Origin: CAZVFE01 sp964626405
GTDB lineage: Bacteria > Bacteroidota > Bacteroidia > Cytophagales > Spirosomataceae
DNA length: 24,507 bases
Assembly: GCA_964626405.1 (NCBI GenBank)
Contig: CAZVFE010000023.1
Span: 1-24,507 of the forward strand
Direction: 5' to 3'
Part shown: positions 1 to 7,523 of the stretch, piece by piece
Position numbering within the stretch: the stretch's first letter is position 1
Layout: every line of letters begins with the position of its first letter
Translations under genes and position numbers: made by a program
Notes under the pieces: generated by a model
What the model saw: the letters and a program-made list of their open reading frames with translations, nothing else
Told to the model about the DNA's origin: nothing
The model's database searches: none

Positions 1-548
1 CAATCTCTTACCTTAAATTCCTTAGCTTTAATATTGGAAGCCCCGGAGCAGTCAATATTGAATTTATAGGCGGATCCAGATATTTTGACATTAGAAGCTC
101 CGGAGGCATCCAAATTAAATTTATTTACCTCCAAATTATTTACTAAAACTTGAGAGGCGCCACTTGCCTCTAAATTCATAAAATCTTGATTATTAAATCC
201 AAAAATCTCAGCTTTTACTGCCCCAGAAATTTCAGCATTTTTTAATTCAGGCAAACCAATATTAATCACTACTTTCTCCCTATTTCCCCTATTAAACCAA
301 TTCCAATTGGATTTTCTTCCATCTTCTAAAACCAAAATATTTCCTTTTAAATATATTTTAACATAGGGTAAATCTTCTGAATTAGCGATAGCAGCAACTG
401 AAAAATCAGATTTTTTATGGATATGAACCTCAAAGGCATATCCAGCCTCTATTGAGTCAAAATCTTTTAAATTAAATTCTTTTTTAGATTGTCCAAATGC
501 GACAATTGAAACTAAAATGGCAATTAATAGACTCGTAAACTTTTTCAT
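1..548 (-). CDS. GIN-domain (DUF2807) exported protein, C-terminus cut by window edge
   Basis: The reading frame is open from ATG at 548 down to base 1, giving about 182 residues of an unfinished protein. The N-terminus MKKFTSLLIAILVSIVAFGQ is a clear signal peptide, so the protein is exported. After it come short beta-strand-like repeats with SGA/ASGAS turns (for example LEASGAS, LDASGAS, DCSGAS), the pattern of the GIN or putative auto-transporter adhesin head domain (DUF2807), a right-handed beta-helix. The molecular role of this family is not established. It follows the PspC-like gene on the same strand after an 86-nt gap, and PadR-PspC-DUF2807 clusters are common in Bacteroidota, so I infer a role in the envelope or in envelope-stress response. 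I saw no clear separate promoter in the gap. The family is fairly sure; the function is not. Confidence 0.85.
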   Translation of the reverse strand, partial: MKKFTSLLIAILVSIVAFGQSKKEFNLKDFDSIEAGYAFEVHIHKKSDFSVAAIANSEDLPYVKIYLKGNILVLEDGRKSNWNWFNRGNREKVVINIGLPELKNAEISGAVKAEIFGFNNQDFMNLEASGASQVLVNNLEVNKFNLDASGASNVKISGSAYKFNIDCSGASNIKAKEFKVRD

Positions 549-634
549 TTTTTTGATAATTTATTTATACTTATTAGGTAATGGTCATTATAAAATAAGA
601 TGCAATATTTAGTTAAAAGGTTGCTTTTCCCACT

Positions 635-2521
635 TTAATCATTCATCTCTGAATCAAAATCCATATCATTATGAAAATCTTCATCCTCAAAGCCCTCATT
701 TCGATTATTTTGTGGATAATTCACACATTCAATTTTACCTTTTTCATTTACGGTAAATAAAGCCTTTGAAAGGTCTAAGCGCGATAAACCATGAACTACA
801 TTTTCAATCTTATAACCAAAAGGTTTATTTATTTTGAAAAAGGCACCTTCTGGTATCATGATTTTCACTTTAAGATTCTGTGCTCTAAATGACTTTATTC
901 CTATATCAAATTTCCTTGGAAAATTATACAAACTATCCTGAATATTCACTACATAATTGATAGATTCGGAGGCTTTATCAGCATCTTGATAAGTCTTTCC
1001 TCTTGCAGAGGCATATTCCAAAATCTGAATTTTATCCCCCCTATATCCTTCTAAACGAATGCTTGGACTAAATATTTCATCACTATATTGGAATTCATCA
1101 TTATCTTCAGAATAGTTAAATAAGGATAATTTTTCTACTAAATTCCCCTTTGTTTTAATATGAACTTGACTTTCCATATTAAAAACAGGAACCTTATCAT
1201 TTATCGCATATTCGTTAAATTCATTAAAGGAAGATCTTTCTTTAAAATTCCCCGCATAACGCGAACCAAAAAAGAAGAGCCCTGCAATTCCTGCAAAAAA
1301 GACAAACATGGAAACCAAAGAATAGGTCTTATTTGCTAATTTTTTATTGATTAATAAAGAAATACCTCCAATTAAAAAACTTAGGGAAATTGGAACAAAA
1401 ACAGCTAAAATTATCCAAATCATCCACGAAGGAAACTCAGAAATCAATAAATTGGCAGAAAAATCTGAACCAAGATGTACGATTGAATCAATATTTTCCC
1501 AATTAGAAAAGCCAGAAAATGCAATTAAAAAGGTGGAAAAAATCAATAATAAACCTACTATGCTAAATATAAAACCAAAACCTATCTGAATAACCCAACG
1601 GATACTTTTTAAAATAGTGATTAGAAACTCAGAAATCGTTCTTACAACATTAAAAATTGCATCAGAAATTTTGGAAATTACCCCATCCCCTCCTATTGCT
1701 TCATAGTTTTTTTTTAAATTATTTTCAATATTTTCTAAGGTAATTGGCTCACCTCTCATTTGCATTTTATCCGTTGTAGATTCAGCATATGGAGTGACAA
1801 TCAATACAATAAGATAAATCCATAAACCAAAGCCAAATGGAATTAATAATAATAAAGCAGCAATTCTTAGAATAGCTATATCCCAACCAGTATAGGCGGA
1901 AATTCCCGAAATTACCCCACCTATCACCTTATTCTCCCTATCCCTAAAAAATTTTTTTATTTTGGGCATTGGATTTACATTTACCTCCTCTGCAGGTACG
2001 GCAATCCAACAAATTATATAAGCCCAGAAAATGAAATTACCGATATGCATTAAAGGTAACAATCCTAAAAAGCCTAATAAAAATAAGATTCTTAAAATTG
2101 TTACATCAAAGGATAAATAATTAGCTAACCCAGCAATAACTCCACCTATTTTTTTATTACTACTATCCCGTCTGAATTTTCTATTATTTTCTGAATAGTC
2201 ATTTTGACTCGACCCTTGATAATGGGATTGAGAATCTGCCTCTTGAGGAGTTTCAAATTCTTGAAAATCTGCTACAGTCCCCATAATGGAAATTACTTCC
2301 CTCACATTGTCCTGACTAATTGCCTCATTTTTAGATTTTTCCTTAATAGAAATAAATTTTTCAGCAATTCTGTATTCTATATCTTCAATAATTTCAAGGG
2401 ACCCTTCCATTTTCGAGAAATAGGATTTTATAGAATTCAAATAACTTTCCAAATTCTTGTAGGCATCCTCTTCGATATAAAAAACCTGACCGGCGATTAC
2501 GATTGATATGGTCTTTTTCAT
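635..2521 (-). CDS. PspC-domain multi-pass membrane protein
   Basis: A 628-residue protein with two PspC domains in tandem, at about residues 117-178 and 190-247. Each starts with a basic stretch and a G-G-V-I-(A/S)-G motif and continues into membrane helices. Further helices are likely near 308-336, 366-391 and 400-420, followed by a soluble region of about 200 residues and a very acidic tail (EDEDFHNDMDFDSEMND). The first 90 residues (MKKTISIVIAG and on) match the soluble N-terminal region usual in Bacteroidota PspC proteins. In enterobacteria PspC is a small inner-membrane sensor of the phage-shock response; this longer two-domain form is typical of Bacteroidota and its signal is unknown. 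The gene begins 5 nt after the padR stop, so the two are surely co-transcribed and PadR probably controls it. The exact stress sensed cannot be read from the sequence. Confidence 0.9.
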   Translation of the reverse strand: MKKTISIVIAGQVFYIEEDAYKNLESYLNSIKSYFSKMEGSLEIIEDIEYRIAEKFISIKEKSKNEAISQDNVREVISIMGTVADFQEFETPQEADSQSHYQGSSQNDYSENNRKFRRDSSNKKIGGVIAGLANYLSFDVTILRILFLLGFLGLLPLMHIGNFIFWAYIICWIAVPAEEVNVNPMPKIKKFFRDRENKVIGGVISGISAYTGWDIAILRIAALLLLIPFGFGLWIYLIVLIVTPYAESTTDKMQMRGEPITLENIENNLKKNYEAIGGDGVISKISDAIFNVVRTISEFLITILKSIRWVIQIGFGFIFSIVGLLLIFSTFLIAFSGFSNWENIDSIVHLGSDFSANLLISEFPSWMIWIILAVFVPISLSFLIGGISLLINKKLANKTYSLVSMFVFFAGIAGLFFFGSRYAGNFKERSSFNEFNEYAINDKVPVFNMESQVHIKTKGNLVEKLSLFNYSEDNDEFQYSDEIFSPSIRLEGYRGDKIQILEYASARGKTYQDADKASESINYVVNIQDSLYNFPRKFDIGIKSFRAQNLKVKIMIPEGAFFKINKPFGYKIENVVHGLSRLDLSKALFTVNEKGKIECVNYPQNNRNEGFEDEDFHNDMDFDSEMND

Positions 2522-2526
2522 TTTAG

Positions 2527-2862
2527 TTAATTTTTCTTTTTTTGATGAATTTTTTTAACAGAATCCACTAGGTCAGACCAAGTGGCATCTAGCTCAGATA
2601 AGAATATTTCACCCTTAGGGGTAAGAGAAAAATATTTTCTTGGAGGACCAGAATTGGACTCCACCCATTTGTATTCCAAAAGTTCAGCATTTTTCAACCT
2701 TGTTAATAAGGGGTATAAAGTTCCTTCAACCACCATCATTTTGGCTGAGGTTAATTCTTCAATAAGATTCGAAGAATATGCCTCTCCTCTGGAAATAATG
2801 CGCAAAATACAGTATTCCAGGACACCCTTTCTCATCTGTATTTTTGTATTTTCTATTTCCAT
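2527..2862 (-). CDS. PadR-family transcriptional regulator
   Basis: A 111-residue protein made almost entirely of a PadR-type winged helix: the start MEIENTKIQMRKGVLEYCILRIISRGEAYSS gives helix 1-2, TLYPLLTRLKNAELL is the recognition-helix region, and GPPRKYFSLTPKGE is the beta-wing. PadR proteins bind DNA as dimers and usually repress their own operon and linked membrane or transporter genes. The start ATG at 2862 is preceded by a Bacteroidota promoter and a near-perfect palindrome (separate entries), which fits autoregulation. It heads the operon padR > pspC-like > GIN-domain gene and is divergent from the histidine kinase at 2989. The ligand is unknown. It is a short, single-domain PadR (subfamily-2 size), lacking the long C-terminal dimer helix of AphA-like members. 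Confidence 0.92.
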   Translation of the reverse strand: MEIENTKIQMRKGVLEYCILRIISRGEAYSSNLIEELTSAKMMVVEGTLYPLLTRLKNAELLEYKWVESNSGPPRKYFSLTPKGEIFLSELDATWSDLVDSVKKIHQKKKN

Positions 2863-2881
2863 GGTATTATTGTTTACAGCA

Positions 2882-2912
2882 CAAAGATATCAAATAGTAC
2901 TATGCAATGCAA
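2882..2912 (-). promoter_or_regulatory. Promoter of the padR-pspC operon (TTG-N20-TATCTTTG)
   Basis: Read on the minus strand, TTG at 2912-2910 is followed by 20 nt and then TATCTTTG at 2889-2882. This matches the Bacteroidota primary-sigma consensus (TTG near -33, TAnnTTTG near -7) fully. Transcription would begin near 2875, leaving a leader of about a dozen bases before the padR ATG. The upstream element lies inside the palindrome at 2896-2918. Confidence 0.65.
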
Positions 2913-2918
2913 GGTACT
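2896..2918. promoter_or_regulatory. Palindromic candidate operator for PadR
   Basis: A 23-nt imperfect palindrome with outer arms AGTAC (2896-2900) and GTACT (2914-2918) and inner half-sites TGCA (2903-2906) and TGCA (2908-2911) around a central A. Eighteen of the 22 symmetric positions pair. It covers the -33 element and much of the spacer of the padR promoter, so a bound dimer would block RNA polymerase. Assignment to PadR rests on position and symmetry, not on a measured site. It may also affect the divergent kinase promoter, whose own -33 element is only 15 nt away. Confidence 0.6.
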
Positions 2919-2932
2919 TTATAAATTTTTTT

Positions 2933-2962
2933 TTGATTTATGGGAAAATGGTGATTATATTG
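2933..2962 (+). promoter_or_regulatory. Candidate promoter for the histidine kinase operon
   Basis: TTG at 2933-2935, a 20-nt spacer, then TATATTG at 2956-2962, one base short of the TAnnTTTG form. The start of transcription would fall near 2969, about 20 nt before the kinase ATG at 2989. The spacer length equals that of the padR and L31 promoters in this window. Confidence 0.4.
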
Positions 2963-2988
2963 TATGAATGTATGATTTATTAGTTTGA

Positions 2989-4209
2989 ATGAAATCGGTA
3001 TTTAGAGAAATAAGTCTTCCTAGTAGATTTTATAACCGTGAAACGCTATTGCAAATTGGTTTTATTGCAGTAAGTGTTTTTATGGCCACTTTTTCTTGGA
3101 TTTTTACCGACAATTTAGTGTCAAAATTGGAGGAGAGAGAAAAGCAGCAAATAGAATTATATGCTGAGACGATTCGTTATGTAATGACGAGTGAAAATAG
3201 TCAGGATATAAATTTCTTTTTTGAGCGGATAAAAAAAATCAATGAAAACAATACGATTCCAGTGATTTGGCAGGATGCGAGTGGTCATTTGAATAGTAAT
3301 AATATTGAAATTCCAGATAATTTAGCCTTTGTTGATAGGGAATTATTTTTACAAGAGCGATTGAAAGAAATAATTGCAGAGAAGAATGCTCCGATTGAAA
3401 TGGATATGGGATTCCAAAAAGAATATATTTATTATGGAAATTCAAGTTTATTAAAATTATTACGCTATTATCCGGTATCTCAATTATTTGTCATTTTAAT
3501 TTTGGCCTTATTGGGTTTTATATTCTTTTCCTATTCAAGAAGGGCGGAACAAAACAGGGTTTGGGTAGGATTGGCGAAAGAAACAGCGCACCAATTAGGC
3601 ACCCCGATTTCATCGCTTACTGCTTGGATTGAAATCTTAAAGGCAGACGAAAAGGTTAATCAGGAAATATTAAATGAATTAACGAAAGATATATTCCGTT
3701 TGGATTTAATTACGACTAGATTTTCAAATATTGGTTCTAAGCCAATTTTAAAACCTGAGGAAATATCCCCTTTGGTAAAAGAATTCATTTCTTATTTAAA
3801 AATCAGAATTTCAACTAAAGTTAATTTTATCATAAATGATGATTTACCCCCTAATAAAAAAGCAATGGTAAATAAATATTTGTTTGAATGGGTAATTGAG
3901 AATATCATAAAGAATGCAGTTGACTCTTTAGCTGGAACAGGGGATATTGAAATTAATTTATTCATCAATAAAAATGATGAAATTACGATTGATATTGAGG
4001 ATAATGGAAAAGGAATTGCCCCCAAGAATAGATCAAAGATTTTTGATCCAGGATTTAGTACAAAACAAAGAGGTTGGGGTTTGGGTTTAACCTTGGCAAA
4101 GCGAATAGTTAACAATTATCATGGTGGTAAGTTAACTTTAAAATTCAGCGAGATAAACGTTGGTTCAGTATTCCGAATTGTGATACCGCCTTTTATTGAA
4201 AAAAATTAA
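2989..4209 (+). CDS. Membrane sensor histidine kinase (orphan)
   Basis: A 406-residue kinase. A first membrane helix lies at about 18-40 and a second at about 162-183, enclosing an extracytoplasmic sensor region of about 120 residues with no family I recognise. The phospho-acceptor helix carries KETAHQLGTPISSL with His201; the QLGTP version of the H-box is frequent in Bacteroidota kinases in place of ELRTP. The ATPase domain shows the N-box IENIIKNAVDS (about 304-313), the G1 box DNGKGI (338-343), DPGFSTK and the G2 box GWGLGL (362-367). It should autophosphorylate and pass phosphate to a response regulator, but none is encoded nearby, so it is an orphan here. It is divergent from padR and followed after 5 nt by an AEC permease, so an operon is likely. 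The start follows a candidate promoter without a Shine-Dalgarno site. Confidence 0.92.
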   Translation: MKSVFREISLPSRFYNRETLLQIGFIAVSVFMATFSWIFTDNLVSKLEEREKQQIELYAETIRYVMTSENSQDINFFFERIKKINENNTIPVIWQDASGHLNSNNIEIPDNLAFVDRELFLQERLKEIIAEKNAPIEMDMGFQKEYIYYGNSSLLKLLRYYPVSQLFVILILALLGFIFFSYSRRAEQNRVWVGLAKETAHQLGTPISSLTAWIEILKADEKVNQEILNELTKDIFRLDLITTRFSNIGSKPILKPEEISPLVKEFISYLKIRISTKVNFIINDDLPPNKKAMVNKYLFEWVIENIIKNAVDSLAGTGDIEINLFINKNDEITIDIEDNGKGIAPKNRSKIFDPGFSTKQRGWGLGLTLAKRIVNNYHGGKLTLKFSEINVGSVFRIVIPPFIEKN

Positions 4210-4214
4210 AATAA

Positions 4215-5141
4215 ATGATTCAATCTCCAAATATTGTATTTGGTTCAGCTTTGGCTGTTATCGCTATAGGATATATTCTAAAGTCTTTAAGAATAATCAG
4301 AGAATATGATGCCAAATATATTTCAAAATTCATGATGTATTCCACTTTCCCAGCCTTATTATTAGGGACAATGTCGCGGGTGGAATTAAAATTAGAATTA
4401 TTATGGATGCCGATAATTTCTTTTGGTTTTGGATCATTGGGTTCATTTATTGGATATCATTATTTTAAAAAGGAAAAGGAAACAAAAAATAGAGGCATTT
4501 TAACCATGGGTTGTACTGGGTTTAACCTTAGTTTATTTGCTTTTCCACTTATAGAAGGAATTTGGGGTTTAAAAGGAATAGCCTATGCAGCTTTATTTGA
4601 TTTAGGAAATTCTTTCATCAATTTAGCCTTGAATTATGGGGTTGGAAGTTCTATTTCAGACATTAAAAAAGAGGGAAAGATATTGCCCTTCGTTTTAAAG
4701 AAAATTGCTTTATTTGCTCCTTTTCAGGCAATGATTATCGGCCTAGCGATGAATTTAATGAATTTAGAATTTCATCCATTCCTTGGGGGCATAATTGATA
4801 CTTTAGCAGCAGGTAATAAACCGATTGTCTTATTATTAATGGGGATATATTTCAGTATTCGCCTCCCAAAAGAACTATTCATTCAAGTTGGAAAAGTAAT
4901 GGCAATCCGATATTTATTAGGATTTAGCATTGGTTTAGGATTATATTATTTTAGCAATTTCGATATATATTTTAAAAACCTTGCTTTAATTTTTCTAATC
5001 TTACCGGCAGGTCTAACCTTAATTGCTTATTCTGATTTATTAAAGTTTAATACAAAAATAGCAGGAGCCATCGTGAACTTTACCATGGTTGTTAGTTTTA
5101 CTTTAATGTGGATTTTAGTTTATGCCTTCAAAATGGTATAA
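4215..5141 (+). CDS. AEC (auxin efflux carrier) family permease
   Basis: A 308-residue, very hydrophobic protein with about ten predicted membrane helices in two halves, separated by a more polar loop around residue 150. The pattern starts with ALAVIAIGYILKSLRII and includes FMMYSTFPALLLGTMS and a glycine-rich GCTGFNLSLFAFPLIEGIWG segment; this is typical of AEC transporters (PIN/YfdV/MdcF type), which export or exchange small organic anions. The substrate cannot be told from the sequence. It starts 5 nt after the histidine kinase stop, so the kinase may sense something related to what this carrier moves, but that is inference. The next gene, ubiE, begins 43 nt later and may belong to the same transcript. 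Confidence 0.8.
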   Translation: MIQSPNIVFGSALAVIAIGYILKSLRIIREYDAKYISKFMMYSTFPALLLGTMSRVELKLELLWMPIISFGFGSLGSFIGYHYFKKEKETKNRGILTMGCTGFNLSLFAFPLIEGIWGLKGIAYAALFDLGNSFINLALNYGVGSSISDIKKEGKILPFVLKKIALFAPFQAMIIGLAMNLMNLEFHPFLGGIIDTLAAGNKPIVLLLMGIYFSIRLPKELFIQVGKVMAIRYLLGFSIGLGLYYFSNFDIYFKNLALIFLILPAGLTLIAYSDLLKFNTKIAGAIVNFTMVVSFTLMWILVYAFKMV

Positions 5142-5184
5142 ATTTATTTTGTAATTTTATAATTAATTAAAAATAAAAAATTAG

Positions 5185-5904
5185 ATGGCCCTACCCTATA
5201 AGGATCAAGAAGGAAATAAAAAGAAACAAGTTGAACAAATGTTTGATTCCATTTCACCTAAATATGATTTATTAAATCATTTATTAAGTGGAGGAATCGA
5301 TATTTATTGGAGAAAAAGAGCCATCAAAGAATTAAAAAACCAACCAATAGATTTATTATTGGATATGGCTACCGGAACGGGTGATTTTGCAATTGAAGCA
5401 CTAAAATTGAATCCCAAAAAAATTATCGGGATGGATATTTCAGATGGAATGCTTTCTTTTGGAAGAAAGAAAATAAAGGAAATGAATATGGAGAATAAAA
5501 TTGAATTTATTCAAGCAGATTCAGAAAAAATACCTTTGGAAGACAATTCCGTAGATGCAATTACCGTTAGTTTTGGTGTGAGAAACTTTGAAAACTTGGC
5601 CCTAGGCCTAAAAGAATTAAATAGAGTTTTAAAACCGAAGGGGAAATGTGTCATTGTTGAATTTTCAAATCCAAAAAAATTTCCAATGAAACAACTCTAT
5701 TGGTTTTATGCAAAAAAAATTCTTCCTATTTTTGGAAAGTTAATATCAGGTGATCCTTCAGCATATACTTATTTACCAGAATCTGTTGCTGAATTTCCTG
5801 ATGGTCAAAACTTCCTATCCATTTATGAAAAAGCTGGATTTATTCAAGTAAAATGCATAACGATGACAGGAGGTATATGTTCAATTTATACTGGAACAAA
5901 ATGA
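5185..5904 (+). CDS. ubiE: Demethylmenaquinone methyltransferase (UbiE/MenG)
   Basis: A 239-residue class I SAM-dependent methyltransferase, the usual length for UbiE/MenG. It starts with the family block VEQMFDSISPKYDLLNHLLSGG; motif I is LDMATGTGDFAIEAL (59-73), the SAM acidic residue follows in GMDISDGML, and VSFGVRNFENL (128-138) is the UbiE signature. It performs the last C-methylation of menaquinone, the respiratory quinone expected in Bacteroidota. Its stop overlaps the start of porT (ATGA), and this ubiE-porT neighbourhood recurs in the phylum. Confidence is high. Confidence 0.96.
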   Translation: MALPYKDQEGNKKKQVEQMFDSISPKYDLLNHLLSGGIDIYWRKRAIKELKNQPIDLLLDMATGTGDFAIEALKLNPKKIIGMDISDGMLSFGRKKIKEMNMENKIEFIQADSEKIPLEDNSVDAITVSFGVRNFENLALGLKELNRVLKPKGKCVIVEFSNPKKFPMKQLYWFYAKKILPIFGKLISGDPSAYTYLPESVAEFPDGQNFLSIYEKAGFIQVKCITMTGGICSIYTGTK

Positions 5905-6608
5905 TAAAATTACCACTAAAAACCCTCTTTATTCTTATCCTAATCATTGTACAAACAATAGATTCAAGTGCTCAGTCAATTACTTATAGAAGGGTAAATA
6001 AAGAATTTTACGATAATACACCTATTCACTTTGGATTTTCCTTTGGCTTTCCAAGCATTAAATTATATAATAATCAAATTTCTATTCCAAAAACAGGAGG
6101 AATTTACAAACTTAGTTCACCCAATAATTTAGGCATACAAATTGGAGGAACAATGACCTATATCCTTAATGACCAATGGGATTTAAAGTCAGGTTTGAAT
6201 GTAGCTTTGTATGATAGAGTATTAGAATATTATGACAGTACAAAATTAACTAGCAAATTTAATCCATTTTATGGTGTAAACCCATTTACAGGGATAGAAT
6301 TACCCCTTTTAATTAAATTAAAATCCAAAAGAAGATATAATAATAGTGCTTATGCCTATTTTGGAATAAAATATTCTAAAGCTGTAAGTGTAAAAAAATC
6401 CATTTCAAAATTAGATTTAAGATCCAATGATTTAAGCATTGAATATGGCATTGGATTTGACCAGTTTTTTAAATATTTCAAATTTTCTCCAGAAATTAGG
6501 TTCTCGCATGGATTATTTAATCAGTTTAAGGGGACTGAACCAGCCTTAGGAATTGAACCTCCTGTTTTAACGAATAATTCAGTCGGCTTAGTTATAAATT
6601 TCGAATAA
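5901..6608 (+). CDS. porT: PorT-family outer-membrane beta-barrel protein (type IX secretion)
   Basis: The frame could be read from an ATG at 5853, but that lies inside ubiE and would bury the signal peptide. The ATG at 5901 overlaps the ubiE stop (ATGA) and gives a clean signal peptide MIKLPLKTLFILILIIVQTI ending near SSAQS, so I chose it; the protein is 235 residues. After the signal comes a region ending in IHFGFSFGFPSIKL and then alternating strands typical of a small beta-barrel, in line with PorT, a component needed for the type IX secretion system of gliding and protease-secreting Bacteroidota. The end at 6608 abuts the opposite-strand gene at 6609 with no gap. The link to ubiE supports the call; other PorT-like barrels (OmpW/OMP_b-brl type) are the alternative. 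Confidence 0.8.
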   Translation: MIKLPLKTLFILILIIVQTIDSSAQSITYRRVNKEFYDNTPIHFGFSFGFPSIKLYNNQISIPKTGGIYKLSSPNNLGIQIGGTMTYILNDQWDLKSGLNVALYDRVLEYYDSTKLTSKFNPFYGVNPFTGIELPLLIKLKSKRRYNNSAYAYFGIKYSKAVSVKKSISKLDLRSNDLSIEYGIGFDQFFKYFKFSPEIRFSHGLFNQFKGTEPALGIEPPVLTNNSVGLVINFE

Positions 6609-7523
6609 TTAATTAACTAAATTTGGATTTGCCTTATTGGGATCTATAACCGTGGAGAATCTACTAATTGCCGATGTACTAAACCAACCAGCTCCTTGCC
6701 AAACAGATTTTGGATTTTTATTGATAAAATTAGAGGGAATATTTGCAGTAGGTCTTGCAAATAATCCTGCATTATTTATTTCTAATAAAGCTTGGGACCA
6801 AAAATTAAATTCATTTTCGGTAATAGATAATAATTCAACCTTAACGGAATCATTCGCTAAATATAATTCAGGAGAAATTGATTTCCTCAAAGGTAGGATT
6901 ATTACTAAACCATCTCCTTGCGGACCTTTTTGAAAATTAGCATCATAGGTTACAATTATATTGCTAGACTCATTAAACATTTTTCCATTTTTATAAGCCT
7001 TTATTCGATAGCAATCTCCCTCACCATCAAAATCTTTGGCAAAAAACTGTGCCTCATAACCTTCTTTAGGCTTATTATCTCCAGATTGCCCTAAATCAGC
7101 CTGAACAAATTTATAGGCAATTGAATCAATTTTTGGAACACGATTAACCTTGGATTCTGCAACGAATTCTTCCTCATTCCATTTTACGTTCAAAGTATAG
7201 GTTCTTCCTATAAAAGCTATAGAAGAATCAGGATTAACTGAATTCCAAGTATATTTACCGATTGAATCTTCAGTGAAAAAATATTCATTATTCAAATTAT
7301 CTCTAAGTATAACAGTTGCTCCCGTAATTGGAGTCGGCTTGGACATATCAAAATAATTCTGAGATTGATTTAATCGAATAAATTGCTCCCCAGAATCTGT
7401 GGTAATTGCCCCCTCTAAGACGACATAAGGATGAGCGTCTGGTGTTTTAATCGTTACAATATCCTCACAAGAAAAGAGGATAAAACTGAAGAAAACAAGG
7501 CAATATTTAACTAAATTTTTCAT
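6609..7523 (-). CDS. DUF4249-family lipoprotein, partner of the TonB receptor
   Basis: A 304-residue lipoprotein: the signal ends in the lipobox FSC (FFSFILFSCED, lipidated Cys19). The mature start DIVTIKTPDAHPYVVLEGAITTD and the later TPITGATVILRD segment are the usual opening of DUF4249, which contains an immunoglobulin-like strand region followed by a larger domain. It begins one base inside the stop codon of the receptor gene (TAATG), so the two are translated as a pair. DUF4249 proteins are found beside CarboxypepD_reg TonB receptors across Bacteroidota; by position they may be surface lipoproteins that cap or feed the receptor as SusD does, but no function is proven. Confidence in the family is high, in the role low. 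Confidence 0.88.
   Translation of the reverse strand: MKNLVKYCLVFFSFILFSCEDIVTIKTPDAHPYVVLEGAITTDSGEQFIRLNQSQNYFDMSKPTPITGATVILRDNLNNEYFFTEDSIGKYTWNSVNPDSSIAFIGRTYTLNVKWNEEEFVAESKVNRVPKIDSIAYKFVQADLGQSGDNKPKEGYEAQFFAKDFDGEGDCYRIKAYKNGKMFNESSNIIVTYDANFQKGPQGDGLVIILPLRKSISPELYLANDSVKVELLSITENEFNFWSQALLEINNAGLFARPTANIPSNFINKNPKSVWQGAGWFSTSAISRFSTVIDPNKANPNLVN

Noticed and set aside
711..719. TGTGGATAA, a second DnaA-type 9-mer
   Set aside because: It lies inside the coding sequence of the PspC-like gene, with no cluster of boxes and no promoter nearby; most likely chance.
2204..2983. Plus-strand open frames of 100-133 residues opposite pspC and padR
   Set aside because: They lie antisense to two well-recognised genes, lack family features and have no promoter of their own that I can see.
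5853..5900. Longer porT reading from the ATG at 5853
   Set aside because: It would overlap ubiE by 52 nt and place 16 polar residues before an otherwise perfect signal peptide; the ATGA start at 5901 fits better.
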